Shown one piece after another: positions 1-9,418 of a stretch of DNA of 64,000 nt. A model generated the notes under the pieces. That model was given only the letters and a program-made list of their open reading frames with translations, was not told the DNA's origin and searched no databases. The position numbers and the translations under genes were made by a program. This stretch comes from Ursus arctos (lineage: Eukaryota; Chordata; Mammalia; Carnivora; Ursidae). The stretch lies in contig NW_026622875.1 of the NCBI RefSeq assembly GCF_023065955.2, forward strand, positions 9,650,501-9,714,500, read 5' to 3'. How positions within the stretch are numbered: the first letter of the stretch is position 1; every line of letters starts with the position of its first letter.

Positions 1-149
1 TGCTTTAATGCTCTGCCGCTGTCACCTTGAGATTCTTTATTTTTGAAGAAAGCCTCGTATTTTCATTTTGCGCCGGACCCGGAGATCATGTAGCCTGTCC
101 TGCCTAACATACCTATGTCCTGGGCTAGGAACTTCTGAGTCTGATATTG
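1..149. other. unique non-coding sequence
   Basis: No open frame, repeat or RNA gene is recognised in this left edge. It leads into the MIR-like segment at 150. Confidence 0.4.
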
Positions 150-262
150 TAGGTAGTGTTGTCGATAAGGAAACTGAGGCTCAGAGGGGTTTAAAATAAC
201 TGGGCTCCCGTTGCTGAGCTACCTGGTGGGAAGGAGGTTTGAACTGCAGGCTTTCTGATTCC
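150..262 (-). repeat. MIR SINE remnant, antisense
   Basis: The segment reads 'aaggaaactgaggctcagag' and later 'ggtttgaactgcaggc', the pattern of an ancient tRNA-derived MIR in reverse orientation (tRNA-like head to the right). It is strongly diverged, as expected for a pre-eutherian element. The call is by remembered consensus. Confidence 0.55.
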
Positions 263-1146
263 GTATCCAGTGGCCGTCATGTCGCTTTCAACTACTCCCT
301 GCCCCCACCTCTCCCCGCACTGTGCTTAATTATTTTGCATTTGGAACTGTCCTCGCTCGTTTTCTCCTCAGGAACTCTACCTTCTTTTGGTACCACAGGC
401 TGTCTCTCTCTCTCTTCCTAAATTGCCGGGCTAAAGTGTTCCCTAGAAGGCCATTTGGAAAACCTTAGTAAGTTGATAATTTTTGTCTCAAGGGAGCTGC
501 CATGAGTAGTTTCCATCTTAATCTTCTCTCAGATTTACAGAGAAAAGGCTACCTATGGTCACTCCCTCATTCAACCCTATATCCCAATCGCAGCAACTGG
601 TTTTCTTCATGCTCCCGGCTTTGGGAGTCCTTCTGTCGTCCTTGGGGATCTAAGGTCCTGCCTCATTCCCAGAGTCTTCAGCTGGGAGTTGGAGAACTAT
701 CTCGAATCTGAGTTTCTGTGTTTGGGGGGGTCTTCCTGCCCTCAGACCTTCTTGGTGCTCACCAATGGCCTGGTGCCTTCTAGGCTCCGGGAGGGCATCT
801 GTGCACAGGACATTCACTGTTACTGTTCTCAGGAGTTGACATTGTCGTCCTCCCTGTGGCTGTGTCCCATCTACATAGGATGGCAATTAGGCAGAGACAA
901 AATTAATAAACCAGGGTTGTTGTCGGGGAAAAAAAGATGAGGAGAAAGGCTAAAGAAGCAAAGTCACTTGACTTGGGGAAGAGGCCCTTCGAAGGAGGAT
1001 GTGGAAAATGCACTCTTGGAGTCGCGGACGTCGACCACTCTGTCTCATCCAGAAAGTGACAAAGGACTCGACTCTTCATTTCTGTAGAGTAATTTAGGTT
1101 AGGAATTCAGGCTGTTGTGATAGTACTCGCTCTGGAACATAGTGAG
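263..1146. other. unique non-coding sequence
   Basis: Short open frames occur on both strands (for example 502-711 and 689-940 on plus), but none shows a recognisable domain and they overlap in conflicting frames. No repeat is recognised. I read this as intergenic or intronic DNA. Confidence 0.4.
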
Positions 1147-1163
1147 AATTGTTACCAGAAGCA

Positions 1164-1328
1164 GGGCGCCTGGGTGTCCTTTGGCTCAGGTCATGATCCC
1201 AGGGTCCTGGGATCGAGCCCCACATCAGGCTCCCCGCTCATCGGGAAGCCTGCTTCTCTCTCTCCCACTCCCCCTGCTTGTGTTCTCTCTCTCGCTGTCT
1301 CTGTCAGATAAATAAGTAAAAAATAATA
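1164..1328 (+). mobile_element. CanSINE (carnivore tRNA-derived SINE), plus strand
   Basis: It begins 'gggcgcctgggtg' and contains 'ggtcatgatcccagggtcct', a B-box-like 'gggatcgagcccc', a CT-rich segment and an 'aaataagtaaaaaataataa' tail. The TSD 'aattgttaccaga' lies at 1147-1159 and again at 1329-1341. The head is slightly shortened just after 'gggtg'. Such elements are transcribed by RNA polymerase III and mobilised by L1 enzymes. The tail plus 3' TSD is itself duplicated (next entry). Confidence 0.93.
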
Positions 1329-1392
1329 AATTGTTACCAGAGGAATCTGTCAGATAAATAAGTAAAAAATAATAAATTGTTACCAGAGGAAT
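1301..1392 (+). repeat. perfect 46-bp tandem duplication of SINE tail plus target site
   Basis: Positions 1301-1346 and 1347-1392 are identical over 46 bp. The unit starts in the SINE tail ('ctgtcagataaataag'), runs through the A-rich end and finishes in the 3' target duplication ('ttgttaccagaggaat'). Perfect identity points to a recent slippage or unequal exchange after the SINE inserted. Confidence 0.95.
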
Positions 1393-3325
1393 CAGTACCA
1401 TCCTTTTCCTTGGTTTTCTTCCAGAAAGAGGGCTGATATCTCCCTGTCTAGGTCATTTAAGGTTACCTTGCCCTAAAGATCATCTTTTGTTACTATAATG
1501 TCCTCCCCGGATACTACAGGATTAGATTTTCAGAGGAGCCCATCTCCTTCCTGTTCTTCAGGGCGTTTACGGCCACCCAGTTCTCCCCAAAGCCCACCTC
1601 CCCTTCCCAGGAGAGTCTCTGATCAGCTGCACAAAGGCAAACAGCCCTGAAGCCTGCGGGGCTGGGGTTGGCTTTCTGTGCAGGACGAGCCTTGCAGTTT
1701 GGTCCCTCCTTAGCCAGGCCCTGGCTTCCGCTGGCCTGGGAGACTTTCCGGAGATGTGGCTGCTGGCTCTTTGGCCTGAGCTGTTGTGGCTCCTGACTGC
1801 AGTCGGGGCTGTGAGCTGTTCTCCACTCTGTACTCAGCAAAGCTTTGTTAGAGGGCGGTCGTCTCATAATCTAGAGTCTCCTTCTCCCCTTTCCCCCACT
1901 CTTCTCTCCTATTGTTATCTTCATGTTTGCACTCCTCATGGGACCAATCTGTGTATGCAGTGTTCTGGGCTTCAGGATTACCAGATAAGGGGGTTTGCTT
2001 TATGATAACCATGCGTGCCTCCCGTTGGAATGCACATACTGTAATCCCTATTTAACTGACTGTAAACCAAGCCATGCCTGGGCAGATAATATCATTTACT
2101 TTTTTTATTAAACCCAGAGATGTCAGATCAAGGCATGTAAAATGCCCTCCATGAAAATACCAGCTATGCAGAAGCACAGTTATTACATAAGCAAACAGCC
2201 CTGCTCTAGCTGGAGTGCTGGAGAGAACAAGTGCTTCGGGTCTATTCTGGACTCTTAGGCTCCATCTGTCCAGCCCCTCCTGCCGAGTGGGGAGGTAAAG
2301 GGGCTGCTCCGTTCAAGGGTACAAGTGCCTCCTGAGTGCTATGGGGGAGTTGCAATGTGTCACTCCTTAAGTTTTGAGTATTTAATTAAAGCTTCAGCCC
2401 CGAGAGAAGATACTTGTTTTAATATATGTCATTGTCAACAACTATTAGAGATCCCCATGTGCCTACCTATCTCTGGTTAATTCTCCTCTGTTGATGTTAT
2501 AATTAACACTGATCAGAACTGATACCTAAACCAATTGATGCTGATTTATAAAGTCTGGGTACCTTTATTTATATCTGGATATGAGTTCACGCAACTCAAA
2601 TGTCAATTGAATTTTCACATTTTCCAAGTCTCTACCGAAAGCATTTCGAGTGCCGTAAGTGTTCACTGGCGGTGAGCTCCTGGGTTTATAACAGGGCCTG
2701 TGCATAAAATTTGCCCGTGAGGTCTCCGTTGTTTTGTGTGGATGGCTCAAGCTGACATCAAGCTCTGAGCCGACCAAGGATTTTATTTGGAATTATACTG
2801 ACATCTTCATCAAACTGATAGTGATGTGCCTGTAAAAGTTTATGCTAATCTATAAATTTAAAGTGACATGACCGATAGTCATCTTTCTAAAAAAAATGAG
2901 AACTTTTAATTTTAACGCCAAGAGTCTTGAAGGGGAGATCAATAAATCATCAAGGAAGCATCATTTCAAAGAGGCAGTTGGGCCAAAGGGTGGCTCATCC
3001 TGTGGAACATAGCAATATTTAATATGGGTAATGCTTAGTTTGTTTTGGGCTTCAGATGCTTAAAACTGTGTAGCAATTACTGCCTACTGATGCATGTCAA
3101 GGTTTTAATGAAGGAGGAGGCCAAACTGGTTTATTTGACAAGCATGTGTGAGCTATAGGACATGTTCCATATCATTGGAATACGTAGTTCTCTCTCTCCA
3201 TTGATGCATAAACAGCCACAGTGAGCCTGTTGTCTAGATAGAGCCCTTGTTTCCGCCATTCTCAGCACAGTTTAGCAGTCATTGGCTAGAAACCTGCATC
3301 CCTCCAGCTCTTTCTCGGCTCCCGG
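1393..3325. other. unique non-coding sequence
   Basis: The 1500-1870 part is GC-richer and carries overlapping open frames on both strands (117 codons minus, 83 plus). Neither has a recognisable domain or splice context. The rest is AT-rich with no repeat I can name. Confidence 0.4.
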
Positions 3326-3330
3326 GTGAC

Positions 3331-3390
3331 TTTTTTTTTTTTCCCCTAATGTTATGTTAGCCACCATACAGTACATCATTAGTTCAGGTG
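3331..3390 (-). mobile_element. short 3' end of carnivore L1, antisense
   Basis: A run of about 12 T (reverse of the poly-A tail) is followed by 'atgttatgttagccaccata' and 'cagtacatcattagtt'. From memory this is the 3' UTR motif of carnivore L1 elements. The copy is severely 5'-truncated to roughly 60 bp. Confidence 0.6.
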
Positions 3391-3514
3391 ACATTGTTGT
3401 AGTACACTGGGTTTACAGTTCTGGTCGTACTGTGCTGTTTAGCAGTTAGTTCTTTGGCAATAAGGTTAAGCGTGTATACATAGTACGTGGGAAGAACACT
3501 GTTTGGATTGGAAA

Positions 3515-3735
3515 GCCCAGTTTCCGGTAACCCCCACCCCCTGCACTGTTAGCTTTGTGATCTTGGGCAAGTCATGAAGAGTCTCTGAGGCTCAGCTTCC
3601 TCATCTGTGAAGGCAAGATGATCTTGGTGCCTCTGCCACTTCATATAGCTGTTGTCAGGTTCATGGGGGCATCTGTTCCTGAGAGCACTTTGTAAGCGGT
3701 GGAATATAAAGGACCACACAGGAGTGGCGAGGTTA
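3515..3735 (+). repeat. MIR SINE remnant
   Basis: The string 'ttgatcttgggcaagtcatg' (with small changes), followed by 'ctcagcttcctcatctgtga' and a late 'gcactttgtaagcggtgga', matches the MIR core and 3' region. Plus orientation. Confidence 0.75.
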
Positions 3736-4679
3736 TCCTGATTTCTGCCATGGAGCATTTAAGTACGTTGCATACACCTTTGAGGAGCGCTTGACTTTTT
3801 CCTTGAAAATGAACTCACGGTAGCATTCCATTTTGTTCCGTGGCACTCGATGCAAAAGTTCTAGCAATTTTCTGGGGTAGTCCTGACAGGGGTTTCGGAG
3901 CTTCATGTAGCCGTGGTTTCCTTAACTGCCTTGGTGATGAACAGGCCGTAGGTGTGTACCGCGCTGGTTTGTCTGAGGTGATCCATGAGTCTGTAATCCA
4001 TTTGACCTCAAATCTGCAATGACGGCAGCAGCCTTCCTCTAGTGAGTTGAGTCCACTGTAAATATACACTGAGAGCAGATTTCTGGTGCTGTCCCACAGA
4101 CACTCGGGGGCAAGAGTCTCTACCCTTCAGCGAGCTGTTCTTTCTTCTCTGTGATTCACATAGACCACATAATTGCGTGGTGCTGCGCCTACGTCAGAGC
4201 CAGACGCTGCTGGGGAGGGCCAGTAAGCACAGGTAGCCCCGAGTGGGCAGGGGATTTTGATGAAGGACTGGTGCCCAGTGTCCCCAGGATGACCTGAACC
4301 AGCTTGGGGTGAAGAAGGGAGGCTCAGACAAAACATTGCCGCCATGGGCAGGTGGATACCCTGTCTTATGAAAGCCAGTGGCTCCCTCATCCTGAGAGCA
4401 GGTGTCTCCCTGGAGCGTCCACTTGGGAATCTGCTGAAATCCAGCTCTTTGATTTTGTATGTATGTGTAGGATTCTCGTGGTTTCATCTGTCAGTGTAGT
4501 TACATTGGTGATTTTGCTAGAGTGTACTGAGGATCTGGGGTTTCCTGTGTTCAGTGCACAGTGAAGTTTCATGAAAGGAATTAAGCTCAACCAAGTTATC
4601 TTTGTTGCTCTTGATTGAGCCTTTCAGATGAAAAGATCGATTGCAGGATATAAATGACACGCTCAAGATCTCCGGACTA
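3736..4679. other. unique non-coding sequence
   Basis: Several 60-97-codon frames overlap on both strands, with no consistent coding frame and no recognised domain. No repeat is identified. Confidence 0.4.
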
Positions 4680-4925
4680 CCTTATCTGGTGAAGAGCGCT
4701 GGCCCTGAAGACAGACTGTGGGGATTCAGATCTCAGGTCTATCTCTCATTTGCTGGGCCAGCTCAAGGGAGTTACTTGACTTTTTCCTGCCTCAGTTTCC
4801 ACATCTGAAACTAGAGAAAGGATTGTACTTAATTCACTCACAGGCATTGTAAGGATTAAATAAGGTGTGTGCAGTGCTAGGAGAGCAGTCTGAAATATAG
4901 TCTGTGCCTCATAAATGTCAGTAAT
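4680..4925 (+). repeat. MIR SINE remnant, near full length
   Basis: It runs from the tRNA-like head ('agagcgctggccctgaagac') through 'gggagttacttgactttttc', 'ctcagtttccacatctgaaa' and 'ttgtaaggattaaataaggt' to the tail 'cataaatgtcag'. The order and spacing match MIR. Confidence 0.8.
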
Positions 4926-5029
4926 TCTCAAAGAAAATTCTCCATCATTTCAATACTCCAGTGGGAAGGATTATTTCCTCCCTAGTTGAGAATTACTAAA
5001 CTGACTAGACTTTAAAAAATGTTATTTTT

Positions 5030-5400
5030 TTCCTGAATGAAAGAAGTAAATGCTCATTCTAAAAAAGTAAAATATAGTTAAATTTCAGAAGAAAAGAACA
5101 ATACCTAGAGATCTCATTGTTAATCTTTTTCATATATTTTTCTAGTCATTCTGTTTCTATACACATATTTTATATAATTAAAATCATATTGTATAGTTAG
5201 TTTGTATCCTTTCTTCGTATAGTATGTCACACATTTTCCAGGTAATGGCAATGTCTCGAACATTGTTCACGGCTAGATAGTATTCTAAAATATGAATGCA
5301 TGTTTTATTAATCATTCCCTCGTTGATTGGCATTTGGATTGTTGGCAGTTATTGTAATAACTAGCTCTAATGAAATATTCTTGTATATACATTTTTATAT
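5030..5400 (-). mobile_element. old L1 3' region remnant, antisense
   Basis: AT-rich sequence with 'ttttctagtcattctgtttc', 'atacacatattttatataat' and 'gattggcatttggattgttg' resembles the antisense 3' UTR of ancient mammalian L1M elements. It resumes as 'tatggctttattaaaattta' after the SINE at 5406-5613. The family call is tentative. Confidence 0.55.
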
Positions 5401-5405
5401 TTCTT

Positions 5406-5613
5406 TTTTTAAAGATTTTATTTATTTGACACAGAGAGCTAGCGCGCGTGCGAGAGAGCGCGAGCGCACGCGCACATGGGGAGGGGCAGAGGCAGAGGGG
5501 AAGCAACCTCCCCCCTGAGCAAGGAGCCCAGTGTGGTGCTGGATCCCAGGACTCTGGGACCATGACCCGAGCGGAAGGCAGCCGCTTAACCGACTGAGCC
5601 ACCCAGGCGCCCC
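5406..5613 (-). mobile_element. CanSINE, minus strand, with CpG-rich internal repeat
   Basis: It is a complete reverse-orientation element from 'tttttaaagattttatttat' to 'ccacccaggcgcccc'. A perfect 16-bp TSD 'catttttatatttctt' flanks it at 5390-5405 and 5614-5629. The usual GAGA stretch is replaced by an expanded 'gcgcgcgtgcgagagagcgc' array at 5441-5476, unusually rich in unmutated CpG. Confidence 0.95.
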
Positions 5614-5629
5614 CATTTTTATATTTCTT

Positions 5630-6044
5630 ATGGCTTTATTAAAATTTATGCTCTTAATGTATAATTTATCAGCCGTGTGTGAAAGGTCCTGTGGAATCAA
5701 CCTCTCACTAAATTACCTAGGCGCTTTGAGTAAAGGGCCAGAGGACAGGGTCTCTGGAAGGGTGTGGTTGGGCACCACCCAGAGGCTCTTTTTCACCCTG
5801 AAGTTACTGCTGCTCTCCACGTGCTGTTGTACTCCTTCGAATGCACATAAGACTGTGACTGTGCTTTAAATATTGGATGGCTGGCTGGAGATTACGGTTT
5901 TCCAGATGATTTTACTTATTCACCATCTCTGTGTTCCCAAGCCAGAGGCCCTAACAGCTTCTGCCATTGTGGGAATATTCTCTAACTGGGAAGTGTGAGG
6001 AATTCTGAAGTTCAGCCTGCAATCTCGTCGATGGTTTTTATAAC
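5630..6044. other. L1 remnant tail and unique non-coding sequence
   Basis: The first 30-50 bp probably continue the old L1 interrupted by the SINE. The rest has no recognised repeat. A 112-codon frame at 5531-5869 starts inside the SINE and is not credible as a gene. Confidence 0.4.
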
Positions 6045-6260
6045 CTGAAGCGTGGAGCCAGTGGGAAGGATCTGGACCTGGAGTTAGCTGGGCTTGGCTG
6101 CCTGGTTCTAGCACAGCTGTGGAGCCTTGGACATCTTGTCCAACGCGAATCTGTTTCCTTACCTAAAATGAAAATATAAGTACTAATATATCCCCTTGCA
6201 GGATTTTCATAAAGATTAAGAGAAGGTAACGTTTTTGGTGTTTGGTAAATGGTAGCTTTC
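6045..6260 (+). repeat. MIR SINE remnant
   Basis: 'ctgcctggttctagcacagc', 'ggagccttggacatcttgtc', 'ctgtttccttacctaaaatg' and a late 'gtgtttggtaaatg' follow the MIR order, strongly diverged. Confidence 0.6.
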
Positions 6261-6529
6261 ATAATGACCTTGCAAAGCGATGGGGCTCCCATGTTTGTGT
6301 CAGTAGGTTTTCTAATTGGACTTGGGGGTCTTGGGGCAGATCCATGCCACGCTGTCCCTCTGAGTTGGTCTCAACTTGGAATTATGTGACTGGTGAGATT
6401 GAGGTATGTGTGGAGACTGTAGAGTGTATCACCTCTTCAGCATATGACCTGATTAAATGAGGTTCTCTCCAACCAGTGTTTGGAGTGGCAGTTCGCTTGC
6501 CTCTGGATATTGAATACCTGTTGACGTAG

Positions 6530-6652
6530 GCACTGGGAGGTGCTCTTGGCCTGGACTAGCTCATTTACTCTTCAGAAATACCCTACGAAGTGGGTCCTGC
6601 GGTCTCCACATGAGACTATTTGGGCTCAGAGAGGCCCCCTTCAGTTGGGCTG
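6530..6652 (-). repeat. MIR remnant, antisense, left part
   Basis: 'agctcatttactcttcagaa', 'taccctacgaagtgggtcct' and 'ttgggctcagagaggccccc' match antisense MIR. The element continues at about 6769 after an interposed older-looking segment. Confidence 0.55.
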
Positions 6653-6768
6653 TCAGGTTTAACAAATAAAAGTACAGGAAATATTGCATGGGACATACAC
6701 TACAAAATTATTTGTAGTTTATCTGAAATTCAGACGTAACCGGGCATTCTGTGTTATATGGCCACCCT
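6653..6768. mobile_element. ancient interspersed repeat splitting the MIR (family uncertain)
   Basis: The segment contains 'aaatattgcatgggacatac', 'gtttatctgaaattcagacg' and 'atggccaccctac'. I recall these as part of a common ancient mammalian repeat, with partly self-complementary halves, but cannot name the family with confidence. It sits exactly between the two parts of one antisense MIR. Confidence 0.45.
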
Positions 6769-6870
6769 ACCCATAACTTCTCCAAGATCATGCAGTGAAG
6801 GAAGGACAAAGCTGGGACTTAGGTTTTCCTCCATCTGACTCTGAAGCCCATGCTGTAGCCAGTTACTCTG
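6769..6870 (-). repeat. MIR remnant, antisense, right part
   Basis: 'cataacttctccaagatcat' followed by 'gctgggacttaggttttcct' and 'gactctgaagcccatgctgt' continue the antisense MIR that starts near 6530 (tRNA-like head to the right). Confidence 0.55.
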
Positions 6871-8134
6871 TGACGTGTCTGTGAGAAATCAGAAGTAGAA
6901 CTCAGGTGTGAAAGGTGAGGAAACTGTTGTCAGATGGGGTTTAAAGTCCTTCACTCATTGTAAATTGACAAGCTGAACTCGGAGGCACTTTTCTCTTTCT
7001 CCTGATTGGTGGAAGATAATTCCCTATTAGATCTAATGGTTAAAAGTAGAGACAGCTAATGAGGGGTTATGAGATACCTATTATATATGCCAAATACTGT
7101 GCCAGAACTACTCTGGAAAAAGCCCAATCTTTTCAAATGAGGATTTCAGGTAGAAATTGTGTGGTTGTTGAGGTGACCCAGTCAAAGGAAGCACCACTGA
7201 CCCTGAAAGCCTGTTGACCTAGACTTGACATTATACACGACCTTCTGCTGGGAGAACTCTGGGGAGTACCTAGGGGCAACGTGTCAGTCATCTAGGGTCT
7301 CTGCTGACCCTAGAATAGGTGTTCAGTTTGAGTCTTTCCAATGGGCTGCACAGAGAATGATTAGCTGCTGCTGAAGAATCGGATATTTAATAAAGTGTAG
7401 ATATTTCTGGACTCTCAAAAATCCATGAGTTTTCCTTGGCGGTCAAATGCATATTCAGGGGCCATGCCTGCTTTCTAAAAGCTCGCCTGCCTGCTTGCTC
7501 ACCCTGCCATTCAGGATAAACCTGAGGCACTGCCCATTGCTGTGGTGTTGGGCTTCATCTTTGAGCCAGAGGTCAGCCTTTTTAGGGAGCCTGGCGAGCT
7601 TTGAGCGCTAGAGGGCAAGACGCATGAAGAACCTACTGGAAGAAGACTCCCTGTGGATGAGGAGGGGCAGGAGCAGTTTGCTCCCTCCCTCTCTCCTGAT
7701 TCCCCCAGGATTGTGGTGGGGAATCTTCGGAAGAAAAGGGAAGGGGAAGTTTGCCAGTCTCCCTTAGGAGCACTTTGGTCTCCATCTCTATTCTGGATTG
7801 AGTGAGAAATTGACCTAAAGGTGCCTTTTGCTTTTCAGGTAGCTTGGGTTCTGGCAAGTCAGAGGAACTAGAAACCCCCCATTTGGCACCAGTTCTGTGT
7901 TTTGGGAACATTAGCGTCTTTTTGTATAAGATTATCTGGGAGTATTAATTGTTTGAATTATTTAACAGGAGTGGGTATTTCTGAGATACCTCGAATTTGG
8001 GGGTACCACTCTACATTTAAAGTACTGGTTCGTTCAGATTAAACAATGAACTCCACTGCATTTCTAGGTCAATGTAAAGGATTTCAAGACTAATAACCAT
8101 TGTATGATAATGATAATACAAAATACCTGATTCT
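6871..8134. other. unique non-coding sequence
   Basis: No repeat, RNA gene or convincing coding frame is recognised. A 92-codon minus frame at 7633-7911 is proline-rich and shows no domain. Confidence 0.4.
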
Positions 8135-8456
8135 AAGTACTTTATGCGTATTAAATTCTTGCAATAACTTTGAAGTCGGGACTATTATTATGCCTGTTGT
8201 ACAAATAAGGAAACCAAGCATCAGACCATGTAAGTAACTTGCCCCAGGTCACACAGATGGTTGGTGGCAGAGTCAGGATTTGAACCCAGGTAGAGGGGGA
8301 GTGGCAGGCAGAGGGAGAAGCAGGCTCCCCGCCAAGCAAGGAGCCCAATGAGGGACTCGATCCTAGGGCCCTGGGATCATGATCTGAGCTGAAAGCAGAT
8401 GCTTAACCAACCGAGCCACCCAGGCGTCCTGGGCTCCTAAACTCTTAACTGCTGTT
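8135..8456 (-). repeat. MIR remnant, antisense, interrupted by a SINE
   Basis: Left part 8135-8290 reads 'gtaagtaacttgccccaggt', 'cacacagatggttggtggca' and 'gtcaggatttgaacccagg'. The remaining head ('ctcctaaactcttaactgct') reappears at about 8431 after a CanSINE. Good match to antisense MIR. Confidence 0.8.
8291..8430 (-). mobile_element. CanSINE, minus strand, tail-truncated
   Basis: It contains 'ggagaagcaggctccccgcc', 'gggccctgggatcatgatct' and ends 'ccacccaggcgtcct'. The expected poly-T/'gattttattta' tail side is missing, so the copy lacks its 3' end. It is nested in the MIR at 8135-8456. Confidence 0.9.
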
Positions 8457-9360
8457 TTGTGTAGTTGTGTGTTTGTGTGTGTGTGTATGTCAGACATAGA
8501 CATATGTCTGATGCAGTCTTGCAAGAAGGATATCCTAATTATGCGTACTCACACACATCTTTGACATTCAGATTTTTCAGAGGATTTAAGAGTAAACAGT
8601 GGGGTTTGCAAATTGGATGAGGGGCATGCCAATTGGGAAACAGGTGAATGGGAAGTGGGGTAGAGCATGATACCTCAAGGGAGAGGGATGGGTTAGTGAT
8701 CCGGGCTGGGTGGTCCTGGTGGGAGTGGAGTAGAGGGGTTGATGCTGACATTTACAGAATAAATGGGTAGTTCTGAGAGTCTTAGGGGCTTCAGCAGAAA
8801 CCAGGGAGAAGAAAATGGCAAGAGGCACTGATATTAGAGAATTCTGGGAGGAAGGGAGTTAATGCTCAGGATGGAGAGACTTAGTTACAACTCTTAAATG
8901 CAAGACTACAGTAAATTGCTTGTGAAAGACCTGCCCTGCCTCTTTGTCTGTCTACCTATCTCTGTAAAGAAATTGATAAAACCTGCAAATAAATGGTTAT
9001 GTATGTTTTAGGGAATTTTAATAATATGCTGGTTCATTCACTAAAAACTGGCTTTTTCAGACCCATTCTTGCTACTTAACTTGCCCACAGGTATGTGATT
9101 TTTACCTGAGAAGTAGCCATCGCTGCCCAAGTATTTAGAAACTGTAACCTCTTTCATTCTAAATTGGAAACATTCCAGTGTCTTCTGTAATCATGGCTAT
9201 GTTTGTGTGTGGAATAAGGACAGAAATCAAGGAAAAGCTTCAACGCTGCCAGGAATATGTGCTTACCCTGACTGGCACGAAAGTAGTGTGCAGCGTAGAG
9301 GACCACAGATAGCTTATTTTTTAATGGCTTGCTTTTGCCTCCAGTGGAGTGATGTTCGCT
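8457..9360. other. unique non-coding sequence with short (GT)n
   Basis: A short impure (GT)n lies at about 8462-8490. The rest holds no named repeat and no credible gene. Confidence 0.4.
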
Positions 9361-9365
9361 TCCGA

Positions 9366-9418
9366 GAGTGTGCGAGTCTGTGTGCGCGCCTCTGTGTGTC
9401 TCTGTGTGTGTGCGTGTT
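9366..9418 (+). repeat. GT/GC-rich alternating purine-pyrimidine stretch
   Basis: An imperfect 'gtgtgcgcgcctctgtgtgt' type repeat, mostly alternating purine and pyrimidine, is of the kind that can adopt left-handed DNA. Low-complexity sequence only. Confidence 0.6.

Noticed and set aside
1514..2005. 117-codon minus frame and 83-codon plus frame that starts like a signal peptide
   Set aside because: Overlapping opposite-strand frames in a GC-richer patch. The hydrophobic start (MWLLALWPELLWLL) is suggestive, but there is no cysteine pattern, splice site or known family to support it.
3770..4490. cluster of overlapping 60-97-codon frames
   Set aside because: Frames conflict on both strands, lack domains, and have no consistent splice signals.
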